Origin: Moritella sp. PE36
GTDB lineage: Bacteria > Pseudomonadota > Gammaproteobacteria > Enterobacterales > Moritellaceae
Direction: 5' to 3'
Length of the DNA: 64,000 nt
Assembly: GCF_000170855.1 (NCBI RefSeq)
Contig: NZ_ABCQ01000003.1
Span: 62,001-126,000 of the forward strand
A program made the position numbers and the translations under genes. This document shows positions 62,208-64,000 of the stretch, one piece after another; within the stretch, counting starts at the first letter, position 1; every line of letters starts with the position of its first letter. Under the pieces are notes generated by a model that was not told where the DNA came from, did no database searches, and worked only from the letters and a program-made list of their open reading frames with translations.

Positions 62208-62600
62208 ATGAGTTTACTTTCGACACTTTTTGCGTTAAATGCAGCGGCCCTTTTTGTGGCTTTAATTCTATACGTCATCTTTGGTCAAGTCACCGTTCGA
62301 AAACTCAGAATAAACCCTGCCACCAAAGACAAGCTTGGCATTGAGTTTACCAGTGGTTGGAGTATTCTCAATGTTGCACAGGCAATTGCACTGCCTCGGT
62401 TTATCACAGACAAACTAAAGCAAAGCCCGATATCATCGATGTATGCTCATACCGATGAATTATTAGCGCATACCACCCGATTTGACCGTATTCTGGCACG
62501 AGTGTTTTACTGGTTATTTACGGGTGCTGGATTAGCGTTTGTGCTAATGGCCTTATTAGATACGTTAGGATTATTTGATTATATAGAGTCATTAACGTAA
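62208..62600 (+). CDS. Small membrane protein, candidate immunity partner
   Basis: Protein of 130 residues with a transmembrane helix at about 5-28 and another at about 105-125, separated by a soluble loop (V-T-V-R-K-L-R-I-N-P... F-T-S-G-W-S-I-L-N-V-A-Q-A). No family recognised. Its ribosome site lies inside the end of the upstream gene, so the two are translationally coupled. A small membrane protein behind a putative membrane-active toxin is the normal place for immunity. Confidence 0.68.
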   Translation: MSLLSTLFALNAAALFVALILYVIFGQVTVRKLRINPATKDKLGIEFTSGWSILNVAQAIALPRFITDKLKQSPISSMYAHTDELLAHTTRFDRILARVFYWLFTGAGLAFVLMALLDTLGLFDYIESLT

Positions 62601-62855
62601 AAAATAACATCACATTACTTAATAACCCGCCCATATCTTATTGGTAATTCGATAGATAGCGGCGGTCTATTTCGCCCTCGTATGCTTTTCTTATACTTCC
62701 CTTTAACTTGATGCTCTTTAGCCAAAAGTGTTCTATCGCAAAGAATCTGTATCAAACCGCAACAATCTCCACATAAAATTTAACAATCAGATGACTAAGA
62801 GCAATTTCAATGTTATTTTGTTTTTATTACGATTTACACATTAATAGGTAGCTTG

Positions 62856-64000
62856 ATGGCCAATAACTCCGCGCAATTAATTTCATTAGTAAACAGCAAA
62901 GGTGAATACACTTATGTCAACGATCACTATTGTGACGCATTAGGTTATTCGCAAGATGCATTATTAGGACGCAATAGCCGCGAGTTAGACTCATCAACCA
63001 TACCAGCTGCCGTGATAGCAGAAGTGAAAAAAACCTTAGCGCAAGGTTTCTCATGGCAAGGTGTTATCTGTAAAACAACCCAAAGTGGGTCTGATTTTTG
63101 GGTCGATACCTTTATCACCCCACAGTTTGAAAACGGTACCATAGTCGGTCATCAAGAAGTAAGCACCCCCGCTACCCCGCAAATGGTCAGCCGTGCGAAT
63201 AACGTCTATCAAAACCTGCAGGGCAAAGGGCTGTTGTTTGAGTTTACCCGTAGTCAACGCTTTATGTTGCTAACCTTGGTGAGTGTTATCGCGCAAGTTT
63301 TTATCTACATCAATTTTGGTTTCGCTACGTCAGTCATTGCCTTGGTTGCTGCAATCACGCCTATGCTTATCTTCTGGCAAGATATCATCCCCATGGCACA
63401 AAAAGCCCAACGCATGCAGTCCACATTTGACAGTGTCAGTCGCCAAGTCTATTTCGGCAAAGGCACTGCCAGTGTTTTTGACTTTAATATGGGCATGCTT
63501 AAAACCAAAATTAAAGCCATTTTAGAGCGTACATTAGATTCGACAAAACCAGTACAAAACGTCATTGAAACGGTTTCAGCTGGTACCGAAAAGATCCGAA
63601 CTAACCTAGTTCATCAACAACAAGAATTAACCGAAGTAAGTGCAGCAATGTCGCAAATGCTGACTTCGACCGAAGAAATTGTCCGTAATAGTGTGGAAAC
63701 CTCTGACGAAATTAATGCCACGTTTAATCTGTGTGAAAAAGCCCAAAGTGGCATCAATACCACCACCATCGAAATTAGACTGCTAGCCGATGAAGTGCAA
63801 CAAGCCTCTTCCGCAGCAGACCGACTAAACACCGAAGCACAAAATGTGGGTAGCTTGATGACTGACATTCAAGCGATTGCCGATCAAACCAACCTACTGG
63901 CATTAAACGCCGCGATTGAAGCCGCACGAGCCGGTGAACAAGGCCGTGGTTTTGCGGTTGTCGCAGATGAAGTCCGTACGTTATCATCGCGTACCCAAGA
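62856..64000 (+). CDS. PAS-containing methyl-accepting chemotaxis protein (Aer-like), C-terminus cut by window edge
   Basis: The first 381 codons of a chemotaxis receptor. An N-terminal PAS domain spans about 1-110 ([20 protein letters not shown]). A membrane anchor at about 140-180 ([15 protein letters not shown]... V-I-A-L-V-A-A-I) and a HAMP-like linker follow, then the signalling domain whose tip reads [22 protein letters not shown]. No periplasmic domain, as in the redox/oxygen sensor Aer. The start at 62856 has AGGT upstream. The gene continues beyond the window. Confidence 0.88.
   Translation, partial: MANNSAQLISLVNSKGEYTYVNDHYCDALGYSQDALLGRNSRELDSSTIPAAVIAEVKKTLAQGFSWQGVICKTTQSGSDFWVDTFITPQFENGTIVGHQEVSTPATPQMVSRANNVYQNLQGKGLLFEFTRSQRFMLLTLVSVIAQVFIYINFGFATSVIALVAAITPMLIFWQDIIPMAQKAQRMQSTFDSVSRQVYFGKGTASVFDFNMGMLKTKIKAILERTLDSTKPVQNVIETVSAGTEKIRTNLVHQQQELTEVSAAMSQMLTSTEEIVRNSVETSDEINATFNLCEKAQSGINTTTIEIRLLADEVQQASSAADRLNTEAQNVGSLMTDIQAIADQTNLLALNAAIEAARAGEQGRGFAVVADEVRTLSSRTQ

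Overview
The window looks like chromosome of an AT-rich marine gammaproteobacterium of the Moritella / Psychromonas / Shewanella / Vibrio type. This is inferred from gene content (DUF3450 next to a TonB receptor, a MaoP/DUF413 protein, pspBC, a CpxRA-like pair, many lipoproteins and chemotaxis proteins), not from a marker gene. I see no rRNA, tRNA or CRISPR array.

Region 1 (1-24.8 kb) is mostly housekeeping and regulatory. In order it holds: a truncated DUF3450 gene; a Fur-boxed TonB siderophore receptor; a CpxRA-like two-component pair sharing a perfect FNR-type site with a PilZ gene; a META/DUF4377 lipoprotein; a bacterial ionotropic glutamate receptor-like channel; an OhrR-like regulator; a soluble chemotaxis protein; an alkyltransferase-like protein; acylphosphatase; a Bcr/CflA exporter; a Gfo/Idh/MocA oxidoreductase; a cytosolic M14 carboxypeptidase; a TetR/hydrolase pair bracketed by a 20-bp operator; two small heat-shock genes with a sigma-32 promoter and a ROSE-like RNA thermometer; a MaoP homologue; pspBC; cpdB; a hydrolase; and a diguanylate cyclase.

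Region 2 (24.7-48.8 kb) holds a hybrid histidine kinase, a MITE-like element, a PfkB kinase, and a Fur-box-preceded two-gene lipoprotein operon whose second gene fuses DUF1566 domains to a di-heme cytochrome c peroxidase. Two unknown genes follow, one of them a coiled-coil membrane protein. Then come a 2138-residue lipoprotein with thrombospondin type 3 repeats and three tandem ~315-residue modules, an RND pump with a divergent TetR gene and three operators at exact 24-bp spacing, and an SDR gene.

Region 3 (48.9-62.6 kb) is accessory and rich in conflict genes. It holds a HepT/MntA toxin-antitoxin pair, an endonuclease III-like glycosylase, an M15-type peptidase with an adjacent lipoprotein (effector/immunity candidate), and an RNA-processing cluster of an NYN-LOTUS-cold-shock nuclease with a Thg1-like 3'-5' polymerase. 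It continues with a three-gene envelope operon, a methyltransferase-HNH fusion, a YwbE protein, an AspBHI/MspJI-like modification-dependent restriction enzyme, an unknown membrane protein, and a glycine-rich hydrophobic putative toxin with a small membrane partner. The window ends inside a PAS-containing chemotaxis receptor.

The best candidates for something undescribed are the Thg1-like + NYN/LOTUS/CSD cluster, the iron-responsive DUF1566/di-heme peroxidase operon, the glutamate-receptor-like channel with a non-canonical pore, and the two putative effector/immunity pairs.
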